Origin: Duganella sp. Root336D2
Lineage (GTDB): Bacteria > Pseudomonadota > Gammaproteobacteria > Burkholderiales > Burkholderiaceae_D
Length of the DNA stretch: 64,000 bases
Direction: 5' to 3'
Assembly: GCF_001425005.1 (NCBI RefSeq)
Contig: NZ_LMDB01000001.1
Span: forward strand, 436,393 to 500,392
Shown in pieces: positions 40,213 through 51,987 of the stretch; the first letter of the stretch is position 1; each line of letters starts with the position of its first letter. Position numbers and translations under genes: made by a program. The notes under the pieces were generated by a model. It did not search any database and had not been told where the DNA came from. It was given only the letters and a program-made list of their open reading frames with translations.

Positions 40213-41331
40213 ATGACGCTCAAAGCAACCCCACTCAACAACGCTCATCGTGCCCTTGGCGCCCGCATGGTCGACTTCGGCGGCTGGGACATGCCGGTCA
40301 ACTACGGCTCCCAGATCGAAGAGCACCACGCCGTGCGCAGCGACGTCGGCATGTTCGACGTGGCCCACATGTGCGTGGTTGACATCAAGGGTGCCAACGT
40401 ACGTTCCTTCCTGCGCGGCCTGGTCGCCAACAACGTCGACAAGCTGCAGGTATCGGGCAAAGCCCTCTACTCCTGCATGCTGACCCCGGAAGGCACCGTC
40501 ATCGACGACCTGATCATCTACTTCATCAACGAAGAATGGTTCCGCCTGGTGGTCAACGCCGGCACCGCGGAAAAAGACATCGCCTGGATGGAGAAGCAGA
40601 ACGCAGCCACCGGCGCCGGCCTGGCCATCACCCAACGCCGCGACGGCGCCAACGCCATGGCCCTGATCGCCGTGCAGGGCCCGAACGCCCGCGCCAAGGT
40701 ATGGGAAGTTATTCCGCAAGCCAAAGCGGCTACCGCAGAAATGAAGCCGTTCAACGTGGCCCTGGTGCCAGGCACCGCCTTCGGCGAAGCCATGGTGGCC
40801 CGCACCGGCTACACCGGTGAAGACGGTTTTGAAATCGGCGTGGCGGCAGAACAGGCTGAAAACCTGTGGCACGCCCTGAATGCCGCCGGCGTCAAGCCGG
40901 CAGGCCTGGGCGCGCGCGACACCCTGCGCCTGGAAGCCGGCATGAACCTGTACGGCCAGGACATGGACGAAACCGTGAACCCGCTGGACGCCGGCCTGGC
41001 ATGGACCATCGACCTGGTCTCCGAGCGCGACTTCATCGGCAAGGCAGCCCTGCAAGCCAAGGGCCAGAACGCCCAGTTCGTCGGCCTGATCCTGCGCGAA
41101 AAAGGCGGCGTGCTGCGCGCCCACCAGAAAGTCATCGCCGCCAACGGCGAAGCTGGCGAAATCACTTCCGGCACCTTCTCCCCGACCATGCAGCAGGCAA
41201 TCGCGCTGGCGCGCGTGCCGATGGGCGTGACCGTGGGCGACACCGTGCACGTGGAAATCCGCGACAAGAAGCTGGCCGCCACCGTCGTGAAGCTGCCTTT
41301 CGTCCGTAACGGTAAAATCCTGGTTGCTTGA
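40213..41331 (+). CDS. gcvT: Glycine cleavage system T protein (aminomethyltransferase)
   Basis: GcvT moves the methylene group from the lipoyl arm of GcvH to tetrahydrofolate, releasing ammonia. The 372-aa protein contains the folate-binding segment [19 protein letters not shown] near the start, YTGEDGFEI near residue 200, and a C-terminal barrel domain. A GAGG ribosome site sits five bases upstream, directly after the riboswitch platform. gcvH follows after 47 bases, then gcvP. Confidence 0.97.
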   Translation: MTLKATPLNNAHRALGARMVDFGGWDMPVNYGSQIEEHHAVRSDVGMFDVAHMCVVDIKGANVRSFLRGLVANNVDKLQVSGKALYSCMLTPEGTVIDDLIIYFINEEWFRLVVNAGTAEKDIAWMEKQNAATGAGLAITQRRDGANAMALIAVQGPNARAKVWEVIPQAKAATAEMKPFNVALVPGTAFGEAMVARTGYTGEDGFEIGVAAEQAENLWHALNAAGVKPAGLGARDTLRLEAGMNLYGQDMDETVNPLDAGLAWTIDLVSERDFIGKAALQAKGQNAQFVGLILREKGGVLRAHQKVIAANGEAGEITSGTFSPTMQQAIALARVPMGVTVGDTVHVEIRDKKLAATVVKLPFVRNGKILVA

Positions 41332-41378
41332 GCCAGAATTCAGCAGAACCAAACAATAACCTTAGCCTTGGAGCCAAT

Positions 41379-41759
41379 ATGAGCAACATTCCAGCAGACC
41401 TGAAGTACACCGAGTCCCACGAGTGGGTACGCGCTGAAGCAGACGGCACCGTGACCGTCGGCATCACCGAATTCGCGCAAGATGCCCTGGGCGACATCGT
41501 GTTCGTCGAGCTGCCAAAAGTAGGCGCATCCTTCACCGCCGGCGACGACGCTGCCGTGGTGGAATCGGTGAAAGCCGCTTCCGACATCTACGCCCCGGTT
41601 TCGGGCGAAGTGGTTGCCGTAAACGACGCCGTGGTCGGCGCACCTGAATCGATCAACGCCGACGCTTACGCGAACTGGCTGTTCAAGATCAAGCCTAGCG
41701 ATGCCGGCGCCATCAACGGCCTGCTGGACGCAACTGCTTACGGCAACGTAGCGCACTAA
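41379..41759 (+). CDS. gcvH: Glycine cleavage system H protein
   Basis: GcvH carries the aminomethyl intermediate on a lipoylated lysine. The 126-aa protein starts [20 protein letters not shown] and has the lipoyl motif [17 protein letters not shown] with Lys65. I chose the ATG with GGAG just upstream; the longer frame from 41328 adds unrelated residues. A terminator-like hairpin follows 13 bases after the stop. Confidence 0.97.
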   Translation: MSNIPADLKYTESHEWVRAEADGTVTVGITEFAQDALGDIVFVELPKVGASFTAGDDAAVVESVKAASDIYAPVSGEVVAVNDAVVGAPESINADAYANWLFKIKPSDAGAINGLLDATAYGNVAH

Positions 41760-41772
41760 TTACTGCATTATC

Positions 41773-41797
41773 GGGCCCGCTGTGTGCGGGCCCTTTT
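41773..41797 (+). terminator. Terminator-like hairpin between gcvH and gcvP
   Basis: A perfect 8-bp stem GGGCCCGC / GCGGGCCC with a five-base loop (41773-41793) is followed by TTTT. It ends 27 bases before the gcvP start, so no separate gcvP promoter fits in between. Partial termination would make gcvT and gcvH mRNA exceed gcvP mRNA. Confidence 0.72.
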
Positions 41798-41824
41798 CAC
41801 ATTCTGGCCAAGAGATTTCCCACC

Positions 41825-44704
<2,880 letters not shown>

Positions 44705-44727
44705 GCGAACGCTTGCCTGAAACGCCA

Positions 44728-44760
44728 AACGCCGGTACCGTGAGGTGCCGGCGTTTTTTT
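44728..44760 (+). terminator. Rho-independent terminator of gcvTHP
   Basis: A 12-bp stem (AACGCCGGTACC with GGTGCCGGCGTT, one wobble pair) closes a GTGA loop and runs into seven T residues. It lies 23 bases after the gcvP stop. Confidence 0.95.
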
Positions 44761-44772
44761 AATGGAATCTGA

Positions 44773-45102
44773 ATGAAGCAATCTAATAAAGCAGCCCTGT
44801 TTTCAGGACTTGGCTTCCCCGGCCTTGGCCAACTGCTCGTGCAGAAACGCACTGTCCGCGGCCTGGTCTTCATGCTGCCGGCGCTGGCGGCGTTCTCCTG
44901 GCTGATGTACGGCCTGTGGAAAGCCACCTCGGTGCTGATGGATGAAGCCCTGAGCGGCGTCCTGGCGCCCGACCCCATCGCCATTACCCAGCGCCTGACC
45001 AAAGCCAGCATCGTACCCGGCGCCTCCATTGCAGGCTGGATCCTGCTCGCTTGCTGGATCGCCAGCATCGCCGACGCACTCCTGGTGCGCGACAAGCCTT
45101 AA
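44773..45102 (+). CDS. Small membrane protein, TM2-like layout
   Basis: The 109-aa protein has two main hydrophobic segments (TVRGLVFMLPALAAFSWLMY and ASIAGWILLACWIASIADAL) and a glycine-rich opening, ALFSGLGFPGLGQLLVQKR. This opening resembles the start of TM2/DUF5683-type proteins, which often begin with a GLGQ stretch. I cannot name a family with confidence. It lies right after the gcv terminator, and its stop overlaps that of the convergent gene (TTAA). Confidence 0.65.
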   Translation: MKQSNKAALFSGLGFPGLGQLLVQKRTVRGLVFMLPALAAFSWLMYGLWKATSVLMDEALSGVLAPDPIAITQRLTKASIVPGASIAGWILLACWIASIADALLVRDKP

Positions 45103-46622
45103 GCTACGCTGCGCGCCACCCGCGCAGCGCGCTGCACATCCTGCGCTTCGTCATCCCAGACTGCGGCCTGGGTAATTTCTTCCGCTCCAACCTGGGCGCC
45201 ATCGGAATTAAACCGCAGCCAGGCCAGAGCGCCACCGGGCGTGATGCCGATTGCATGCACCCCGCCGTGGTTCGGCGCCGCTATCAGGGCTGCCATCACC
45301 AGCGTGGTGGCAATCGGTACCGGCATGCCCCAGTGGCCGCCCTGCTTCCGGCACACGAGCCACAGCCCGCCAGCACCGTCGCCGTAAGCCAGGTGCTCGC
45401 CAATCGGGCTCGCTTCGCTCCACACCACGCAAGCACCGCCGATATTGGCAACCGGTTGCGGGACCGACTGCCCGCCGCGATAGACCACGATGCTCTCGCC
45501 TGCCACAAACACATCCGGCACGTTCGGAACGTTGGACGGTGCCAGGTGCAGGTTGGTCGCACGGCGCGGCAAGCCCTGGTAGTCGATCGCAATACCCCAC
45601 GACGCGGCGCGCGCAAAGCTATTGAAGCGCAGCGTGCGGCCGCAAGGCGTATCGTTCAAGCGCCAGGCGCCCGGAACGCGATAGCTGCCGATTGCCGTCG
45701 CCAGCGAATCCGCGCCATCCTGCTCCTCCCATGCTGTCAGCGGACCTTCGACCGCAGCGTTGAAATACCAGGTGTTCGCTGCCGTCACCAGCACCATCGG
45801 GACCGCACCCGATTGCAGCAAGCCAAACGAAATGCGCGTTACATCGTGCTCCACTTCCGGCACATGGCGCGGCGCCATGCCGCGCATCGTCTCCACCCAG
45901 GCAGCTTCGTCGAGGTGGTTAGGGATGCCGACCGCCACATGCAAAGTCGGCCCGCCGCCGCTGGCCCAGGGCGCGACCGCCAGCGCCAGTGCGATCGTGC
46001 CATCGGGCGACTGCTGCACGTCCAGCGCCTGCACCTTGCCCGGTTTGTTCAAGGGCAACATGCCGCTCAGGTCCGTCTGCGACCAGCGCCCGAATGGCGT
46101 GCGACGGAACATATACAGCGAACGATTGGCTCCGACCGTGAACACCAGCGGCAAGCCGGAGGCGTCGCGCACCACGAACAGCGGTGAACGCGCCATGGCG
46201 GGCGCTGCGCAAGGGCTGGAACGATAGCCCGATTCGTATAGCGGCACCAGCTCCTGCCGCACCAGTGCCGGCAGGTCGCGGCCGGACGTCACCTGGCTGC
46301 GCCAGTACGCCATGTCAGCCGGCTGCGACGCATCGTAGCGGTCGAACACCGCGTTATAGGCCCGCAGCAGGCGTTCCTTCACATCCAGCTCCGCCAGTTC
46401 CGGGCGCGCCAGCAATTGCAGCGCCAACTCGGCGCGGCCGCGCACGGCCTCGCCCTGGCAACTATACAAAGTAGTCCACGACAGCGCTTCGCTCGCCATC
46501 GGCTCCCGTTGCAGCACAATGCGCGCCACGCGCGCGGCAGCAAAACTCAGGGCGCCCGATGCATTGGCGCCACCCCATTTCCGGACCTGCGCCACAGGCG
46601 CAGATGTCATCAGCACAGACAT
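45099..46622 (-). CDS. Unrecognised 507-aa protein, possible beta-propeller
   Basis: No family is recognised. From about residue 140 onward the sequence shows repeated short beta-rich units ending in hydrophobic-polar turns (LFVVRDASGLPLVFTVGANR, ISFGLLQSGAVPMVLVTAAN, GGLWLVCRKQGGHWGMPVPI, GVHAIGITPGGALAWLRFNS). This suits a propeller-type or lectin-like fold. The N-terminal 130 residues are helical. It has no signal peptide or membrane segment, so it is probably cytoplasmic. It follows the 446-aa gene by 3 bases, so the two form an operon diverging from the STAND-ATPase gene. Confidence 0.6.
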   Translation of the reverse strand: MSVLMTSAPVAQVRKWGGANASGALSFAAARVARIVLQREPMASEALSWTTLYSCQGEAVRGRAELALQLLARPELAELDVKERLLRAYNAVFDRYDASQPADMAYWRSQVTSGRDLPALVRQELVPLYESGYRSSPCAAPAMARSPLFVVRDASGLPLVFTVGANRSLYMFRRTPFGRWSQTDLSGMLPLNKPGKVQALDVQQSPDGTIALALAVAPWASGGGPTLHVAVGIPNHLDEAAWVETMRGMAPRHVPEVEHDVTRISFGLLQSGAVPMVLVTAANTWYFNAAVEGPLTAWEEQDGADSLATAIGSYRVPGAWRLNDTPCGRTLRFNSFARAASWGIAIDYQGLPRRATNLHLAPSNVPNVPDVFVAGESIVVYRGGQSVPQPVANIGGACVVWSEASPIGEHLAYGDGAGGLWLVCRKQGGHWGMPVPIATTLVMAALIAAPNHGGVHAIGITPGGALAWLRFNSDGAQVGAEEITQAAVWDDEAQDVQRAARVARSVA

Positions 46623-46625
46623 GCT

Positions 46626-47966
46626 TCATTCCCCCAGTTCGATTTCTATGTCACCAGACTCGTTGATGCGCAAGTCACGGCAACCCAGCTTGCGCCCTGG
46701 GGCCAGTCCCTCGGCAACGGCGGCAAACATGTCGCCGGTAGCCGTTGCCAGGAAACCGGCAATATCCTGTTGAACCGCGGCCAGGCTGGCGGCATTGCCT
46801 TCCCACCACAGGTTCATGCGCTGCACATTCAGCAAGTGCGGCAGCGGGTCCGACACCACGTAAATGCCCGTGGTCCCGGCATCGGTGGCCGGCACACCCT
46901 TGCGCGCCAGCGCGGCAACGCCTACCCGGCCGTTCTCCACCAGCCACTGCAAGCGCAGCGACCATTGCAGGGTGGCACGCGCCCAGGCCTTGCCCATATA
47001 GCTGCGCTGGCGCGACAGCGGCAATTCCTGCTTCACGCTGTCCCATTCATAGCGGCCCAGCACGCTGCTGATATCGATGGTCGGGCGCGGCACGCCGTCC
47101 GGGCCGGCTTGGCGGCCCATGGTCACCATGCATTGCAAGTCCTGCTCCGACTCGCGGTCATGCAAGGTACGGTTGGCCTCCTGCCAGTTCAGCAGCACGT
47201 GGTCGCGATAGATCCAGCCATTGCTATTACGGATGAAGCGGGCGCGCAAGCCATTCCTGAGTGACGCCTCGACGCCGGATTTCTCGTTCTGGCAGTCCTG
47301 CGAATTGACCTGAGCCACTCCCTCGCGCGAGGCGACATAGTCTGGCAAGGAGTCCAGGCGACGCTGCAGCTTCTCCACCACCATTGGGTAAATGTATTGG
47401 CGCAGGAAGCTGTCGCGTTCGATCACCGCGCGGCGCATTGCCGTTTTGTTGAGCACGGCCGGCGCCAGGGTGCGCAACCAGTTGCCAACTGCAGTGATAA
47501 AGAATTCCTTCAGCGGGCCGTTGTCGCACGGCATGTGAGATTTATCTACATCACACAGGGCCGCTTGCAGCACCAGGCCGCCATATTCATTGACCGCAGC
47601 AGTGAACTCCAGGCGCCAGCCAGCGACCGACTGACGCAGGATCTCGCGCCGGCCATAGGCGTTGTAAAAGCGCAAATTCCCGGACGAAAGGGTCAGTGTC
47701 AGATGGGCAGTGTTTGGTGCCGAGGAGTCATAACGGATCTCGACCGGACGCAGCTCAACCTTATCCTCGCCTTCCCCGCCAAGCGCCAGGCTGCCCACTT
47801 CCATGCTGCCGTAACGTATCTCATTAGGAAACTCCCCGGCGGCGCGCATGGCGTCAATCGTGCTTTCCAGCAACTTTCCAGAGGTGAACCAGCTGGCGGA
47901 GAGCTGTTGCACTGAAGTCGTGGTGTCAGCCCCGATTTCAAAAAATACCGCTTTAGTTGTGACCAT
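46626..47966 (-). CDS. Unrecognised 446-aa protein divergent from the STAND regulator
   Basis: No known domain is recognised. The protein begins MVTTKAVFFEIGADTTTSVQ and shows alternating strand patterns with few Cys (ALCDVDKSHMPCDNGP, QDCQNEK). It has many charged surface residues and no signal peptide or membrane segment, consistent with a soluble cytoplasmic protein. I use the ATG at 47966; an upstream frame adds 16 codons without a better ribosome site, and the SD here is weak either way. It is the first gene leaving the TTCCGG-rich region and is tightly linked to the 507-aa gene. The pair may be an effector module controlled by the regulator across the gap. Confidence 0.6.
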   Translation of the reverse strand: MVTTKAVFFEIGADTTTSVQQLSASWFTSGKLLESTIDAMRAAGEFPNEIRYGSMEVGSLALGGEGEDKVELRPVEIRYDSSAPNTAHLTLTLSSGNLRFYNAYGRREILRQSVAGWRLEFTAAVNEYGGLVLQAALCDVDKSHMPCDNGPLKEFFITAVGNWLRTLAPAVLNKTAMRRAVIERDSFLRQYIYPMVVEKLQRRLDSLPDYVASREGVAQVNSQDCQNEKSGVEASLRNGLRARFIRNSNGWIYRDHVLLNWQEANRTLHDRESEQDLQCMVTMGRQAGPDGVPRPTIDISSVLGRYEWDSVKQELPLSRQRSYMGKAWARATLQWSLRLQWLVENGRVGVAALARKGVPATDAGTTGIYVVSDPLPHLLNVQRMNLWWEGNAASLAAVQQDIAGFLATATGDMFAAVAEGLAPGRKLGCRDLRINESGDIEIELGE

Positions 47967-48028
47967 TTTTGCTTTTAAGAATGTTAAGATTTGGCCGTTT
48001 GGCAATGACTGCAATGTAAGAAAAAAAG

Positions 48029-48102
48029 CCTTCCCTCGCCTTCCGGAAATCTTCCGAAGGCCGGAAGGAAACCTTCCGGACCGGAAGAATTGCTCCGGAA
48101 GG
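48029..48102. promoter_or_regulatory. Array of TTCCGG/CCGGAA motifs in the divergent region
   Basis: Six copies of a CCTTCCGG-type motif in alternating orientation lie in about 65 bases: TTCCGGAA (48041-48048), CTTCCGAAGG (48051-48060), CCGGAAGG (48061-48068), CCTTCCGG (48072-48079), CCGGAAG (48081-48087) and CCGGAAGG (48095-48102). The third and fourth form a perfect dyad with a three-base centre. The array sits about 60 bases from each divergent start codon. It is a candidate multi-site operator, probably for the winged-helix protein encoded next to it. Confidence 0.6.
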
Positions 48103-48154
48103 TTTCTAAGTCATTGATTTATAAGAGACAGATAAGAAGAAGGTTGAACAGGCC

Positions 48155-51100
48155 ATGGAGTTTCAATTCGGCGACTGGTTAGTCAGTCCAGAAGCCAATC
48201 TCGTCAGCAATGGGGATGCCAAGACGCAACTCGAACCGCGCGTGATGGCGGTGTTGCGCTATCTTTGCCGCCATCCGGGGGCGGTAATTCCGGCGGAAGA
48301 GATCCTGCAGGCTTGCTGGGGAAGCAATGAACTGGGCGATAATCCGGTCCACAAGGCCATCACCCAATTGCGCCGCGCCTTTGGCGATTCGAGCACCGAA
48401 CCGCGCTATATTGAAACGATCCGCAAGCGCGGCTATCGCGCCATCGCGCCCGTCATCACCTTCGCCGCCCCGCCCTCTACAACCTGGGAAGGCGGTTCAC
48501 CATTCCGTGGCCTTGAGTCATTTCAGGAAAACCACGCAGCCATTTTCTTCGGCCGCGTGCAAGCGACTGCCCAGCTGCGTGAGCTGGTTCTGACCCAAGC
48601 CGCCCATGGTTGCCCCATGGCACTGGTACTCGGACCTTCCGGCTCCGGAAAGACTTCGCTGGTCCGCGCTGGGCTGCTGCCACAGTTAATGGCCGGCGCC
48701 ATCCGCTCCGACGAACCGGTCGGGCTATCCAGCACTGTCTACCTCGACTGCGCCGACCTTGGCAGCGGTACCCTGTTCCAGGCGCTGGCTGGCGCCTTGA
48801 TCGACGCCGACATTAACGGCGAGCCGCTTTTCCCCGGGGCCAGCGCCGACAGCCTGGGCCAGCGCTTGGTTTCCGATCCTGACGCCGTGGCCGCCGAGTT
48901 ACAAGCACGCGCATGTCCCCGCGCTTCGGTCGGGGTATTCATCGACCGGCTCGAAGCAGTCTTCCGTGCGCAACCCGGTGAAGCCGACCGCTTCATGGAA
49001 GTTATCGAATGCCTCGCGAAATCGAATTGCCTGCTGATGCTGATGGCCTGCCGAAACGACTTCTATCCCGAGGTGATGGCGCAGCCAATTTTGCTTGCGC
49101 TGAAATCACGCGGCGGCCATTTCGACGTACTGGCACCGGACGGCGCGGATTTTGCTCAGATCGTTCGTCAACCAGCGTTGGCGGCCAGCCTGACTTTCGA
49201 AAAAGACGAAGCGACCGGAGCCAGCCTTGACGATGTACTTTGTGATGCTGCCCGTGGGAACCCTGACACTTTACCGCTACTTCAATACTGTTTAAACGAG
49301 CTGTATCGGCAACGAAATGAGAATGGGCAACTACAGTTTTCCGTGTATCAAGAACTCGGTGGGATCGACGGCGCAGTCGGAGTCCGGGCCGAACAAGTGG
49401 TTAGTGGCCTAACCGAAGTACAGCTGGGCGCGCTGCCTCGCGTTCTCTCGTTGTTGGTAAATATTGGCGAGGATCAGGCCTCGGTCACCTCTCGTCGCAG
49501 CCCGCTTTCTATGCTACGCACCGAAGATGAGCGTGAACTGGTGCGAGTGATGGTTGAGGCACGCCTCTTCGTAAGTGAATTGGCTGGCGAAGTTCCAAGC
49601 TTTGGCGTAGCCCATGAAGCCTTACTGCGTCGCTGGCCGCGAGTATCTGCGTGGATCGATGGTCACCGTCAAGCACTGCAACTACGAACTCGATTACATG
49701 GGCAGGCCGAGCGATGGCAACATGCAGAGCGCCGTTCAGACCTTCTCATACCCCAAGGTATGCAAACGCACCAAGCTGCAGAACTTTTGCACTTACAAGA
49801 TTTTGCGCTTGCACCACTTGAGCTCGATTTCATTCGGCAATCCATTGCGCGCGCAAAGATCCGTGAACGCATCAATATCACAGTGATTTCAATTATTGTC
49901 CTGCTGGCCATCCTCTCCGCAGTTCTTGGAATTAGCGCGCGAAATTCACAACGTGAGTCTGAAGAGCACCGAATTGAAGCAGAAGGATTAATGGGGTATA
50001 TGCTTGGCGACTTCGTCGAGAAAGTAAGGCCGCTAGGAAGACTGGAGCTGTTGGATGACGTTAGTTCAAGGGCGCTTCAGTACCTTACAACTACCAAACA
50101 TTCTGCAACGACTCCAGAATCCGTGGCACAACGCGCAAAAGCGTTACAAGTCATCGCGGAGGTAAACCTCTCACGGGCGACGCCTGCGAAAGCTAAAGAG
50201 GCATTGTTAACTGCACGCGAGCTCTTGCAATCACAGGGTTTGTCGGACCGAAATCAGGAAGCACATCTCAAAAGCTTAGGCACGAATGCTTATTGGCTCG
50301 GGTTGGTTCACCTGAAGCAAAGAGATTTCGGAAACGCCGAACGCTATTTCAACGAATACAGAACGGTAAGCGAACGGTGGCTTGCGATCGCGCCTGAAAA
50401 CGTCGATGCAATAATCGAGCTAGCTTACAGCCACAGCAATCTTGGAACCCTTGCGCTACGTCAAGGCAACTTGGAAAGCGCTGCGTCGTATTTTTCCACT
50501 TCTGTGCAACTCAAAGAAAAGGCACTGAAAAGGCGAAAAAACGCCGAGCTTTCGGGTGGTTTAGCCAACAGCATTGTCGGACTCGCGGCGGTGGAGGTTA
50601 GGCTCGGACACCTCACCAAGGCATACGAGCTGTATGCTCAGTCTGTGCAATTGCTTCAGGAATTGCTTGCACAGTCTCCGAACGATGCAACTTGGCGGTT
50701 AAGGCTTAGTAACACGTTACGCTTTCAAGGTGAACTTAGCGTGGCGATGGGCCATTCAGTCCAGGGAATCAAGAAGTATCAGGAAGCAAATGTGCTTCTC
50801 ACCCATCTGGTTCAACAAGATCCAAGCAACCAAGACTGGTTTTACACTTTGGCGGAAAACCAGTTGCGAATCATTCGCGAAGGGCTAATTGCGGGCGAAC
50901 TCAACCCTACAATGTCTAGCCTGGATACGCTACTCAAGAGCATTTCAAGCATCCATAGCAATGAACCGCAAATGGCCCGAGCAGGAGCACTCAAAGGAAG
51001 AATCAACGCGCTCAAGGGCGAGGTGTTGCTTGCGGCCAAGCAAGCTCCCGATGCAACGAACCGTTTCAGCGCAGCAATAACCGAACTTGAGGGCCTGCTT

Positions 51101-51388
51101 GGAAAAAACAAATCTGATGCGCTGCTACTTGAAAACTACGTTCTTGCGCTGCTTGGGCAAGCACACGCTCGTGGCTGGAAAACATCGGAGTCTCAAGACG
51201 ACTGCCGTAAGGCGCTGAGCACTTTGAAATCTTCGAATGGCGATCTTCGCGATTTTCATTTCATCGTTCCATCGGCGATCGCCAACCAATGCTTGGGAAA
51301 CCGCGAAGAGCTTGCCGAAGACAGGGAGAAATTAAATCAAATAGCGTACCGTGACGAGCGCTATCTTCGAATCATATCGTCGCAATAA
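48155..51388 (+). CDS. Winged-helix regulator fused to STAND ATPase with membrane segment and TPR-like repeats
   Basis: This 1077-aa protein has four regions. Residues 1-100 are an OmpR/CadC-type winged helix (LEPRVMAVLRYLCRHPGAVI, then YIETIRKRGYRAIAP). Residues about 115-560 form an nSTAND1-like NTPase: entry motif SPFRGLESFQENHAAIFFGR, Walker A GPSGSGKTS (160-168), and Walker B-like VFIDRLEAVF with Asp264. A single membrane segment follows at about 573-593 (ISIIVLLAILSAVLGIS). The remaining 480 residues are helical and TPR-like (LGNAERYFNEY and VEVRLGHLTKAYELYAQSVQ repeats). Known relatives are membrane-anchored one-component regulators (CadC) and STAND ATPases used in signalling and anti-phage defence. 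The combination suggests an ATP-gated transcription switch; that is inference. G+C falls visibly from about 49.2 kb onward. Confidence 0.85.
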   Translation: MEFQFGDWLVSPEANLVSNGDAKTQLEPRVMAVLRYLCRHPGAVIPAEEILQACWGSNELGDNPVHKAITQLRRAFGDSSTEPRYIETIRKRGYRAIAPVITFAAPPSTTWEGGSPFRGLESFQENHAAIFFGRVQATAQLRELVLTQAAHGCPMALVLGPSGSGKTSLVRAGLLPQLMAGAIRSDEPVGLSSTVYLDCADLGSGTLFQALAGALIDADINGEPLFPGASADSLGQRLVSDPDAVAAELQARACPRASVGVFIDRLEAVFRAQPGEADRFMEVIECLAKSNCLLMLMACRNDFYPEVMAQPILLALKSRGGHFDVLAPDGADFAQIVRQPALAASLTFEKDEATGASLDDVLCDAARGNPDTLPLLQYCLNELYRQRNENGQLQFSVYQELGGIDGAVGVRAEQVVSGLTEVQLGALPRVLSLLVNIGEDQASVTSRRSPLSMLRTEDERELVRVMVEARLFVSELAGEVPSFGVAHEALLRRWPRVSAWIDGHRQALQLRTRLHGQAERWQHAERRSDLLIPQGMQTHQAAELLHLQDFALAPLELDFIRQSIARAKIRERINITVISIIVLLAILSAVLGISARNSQRESEEHRIEAEGLMGYMLGDFVEKVRPLGRLELLDDVSSRALQYLTTTKHSATTPESVAQRAKALQVIAEVNLSRATPAKAKEALLTARELLQSQGLSDRNQEAHLKSLGTNAYWLGLVHLKQRDFGNAERYFNEYRTVSERWLAIAPENVDAIIELAYSHSNLGTLALRQGNLESAASYFSTSVQLKEKALKRRKNAELSGGLANSIVGLAAVEVRLGHLTKAYELYAQSVQLLQELLAQSPNDATWRLRLSNTLRFQGELSVAMGHSVQGIKKYQEANVLLTHLVQQDPSNQDWFYTLAENQLRIIREGLIAGELNPTMSSLDTLLKSISSIHSNEPQMARAGALKGRINALKGEVLLAAKQAPDATNRFSAAITELEGLLGKNKSDALLLENYVLALLGQAHARGWKTSESQDDCRKALSTLKSSNGDLRDFHFIVPSAIANQCLGNREELAEDREKLNQIAYRDERYLRIISSQ

Positions 51389-51407
51389 ACAAAGAAAAGG
51401 GACTCCC

Positions 51408-51863
51408 ATGACAAAAATCCAAAACTCACCGGCTACGGCACCGGTTATTCAGGTCCAAGTTGTTGCGACTCCTGAGATCGACCCAACGTCGAAAAAAGTA
51501 AAATACATTACAACCTTTACCCCGGAAAAGATCAAAGCGACCCAACCCGATACTATTTTGAGCTATGAACTCGTGACGCCAACCCCGTCAGGCGTGAAGT
51601 TCAAATCGGTTAAAGTTACTGGCAAGAAGCCCGAGCAAATCAGTCCACCCACCATTAGCCAAAGCGGAAAAGTAATGGTGTTGACAGATGCCAATACTTT
51701 TAGAGAAGTCTTAAGTCTGACAATCCGCTTCAAGGATTCCGATGCGGTAGAGTTCGATGTGGACCCTGAAGTAGAGAACGATCCAGGCGAGTTTGAATCT
51801 CACGATTCGCCCGCGCCAACGGTAATGCGCGAGCCAGAAGTCGGTAACGACCCTGGCGAATAA
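51408..51863 (+). CDS. Small acidic protein with PEVxNDPGE repeats
   Basis: The 151-aa product is of unknown function. Residues 10-115 have a beta-strand pattern (VIQVQVVATPEI, LSYELVTPTPSGVKFKSVKV), perhaps one Ig-like domain. The acidic tail carries two copies of PEVxNDPGE, at residues 120-128 and 143-151, the second forming the exact C-terminus. There is no signal peptide. The ATG is 19 bases after the STAND gene stop, with an AAAAGG ribosome site, so the two genes are probably one operon. G+C is well below that of flanking genes. Confidence 0.65.
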   Translation: MTKIQNSPATAPVIQVQVVATPEIDPTSKKVKYITTFTPEKIKATQPDTILSYELVTPTPSGVKFKSVKVTGKKPEQISPPTISQSGKVMVLTDANTFREVLSLTIRFKDSDAVEFDVDPEVENDPGEFESHDSPAPTVMREPEVGNDPGE

Positions 51864-51987
51864 CTTTATGACGAAGATATTCTGACAGTCGCCGGCAGCG
51901 GTCATATTGACCCGTCGGCGTCTACATTAATGTTCGAAAAGACGATTCCCCGACTATTGAAAGTAGTTCGGTTTAAGTCAAAGTTCA

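Noticed and set aside
45099..48014. Toxin/P47-OrfX-type identity for the two unknown proteins
   Set aside because: Only a vague impression of beta-rich structure; no motif that I can point to. Left as a test and not a call.
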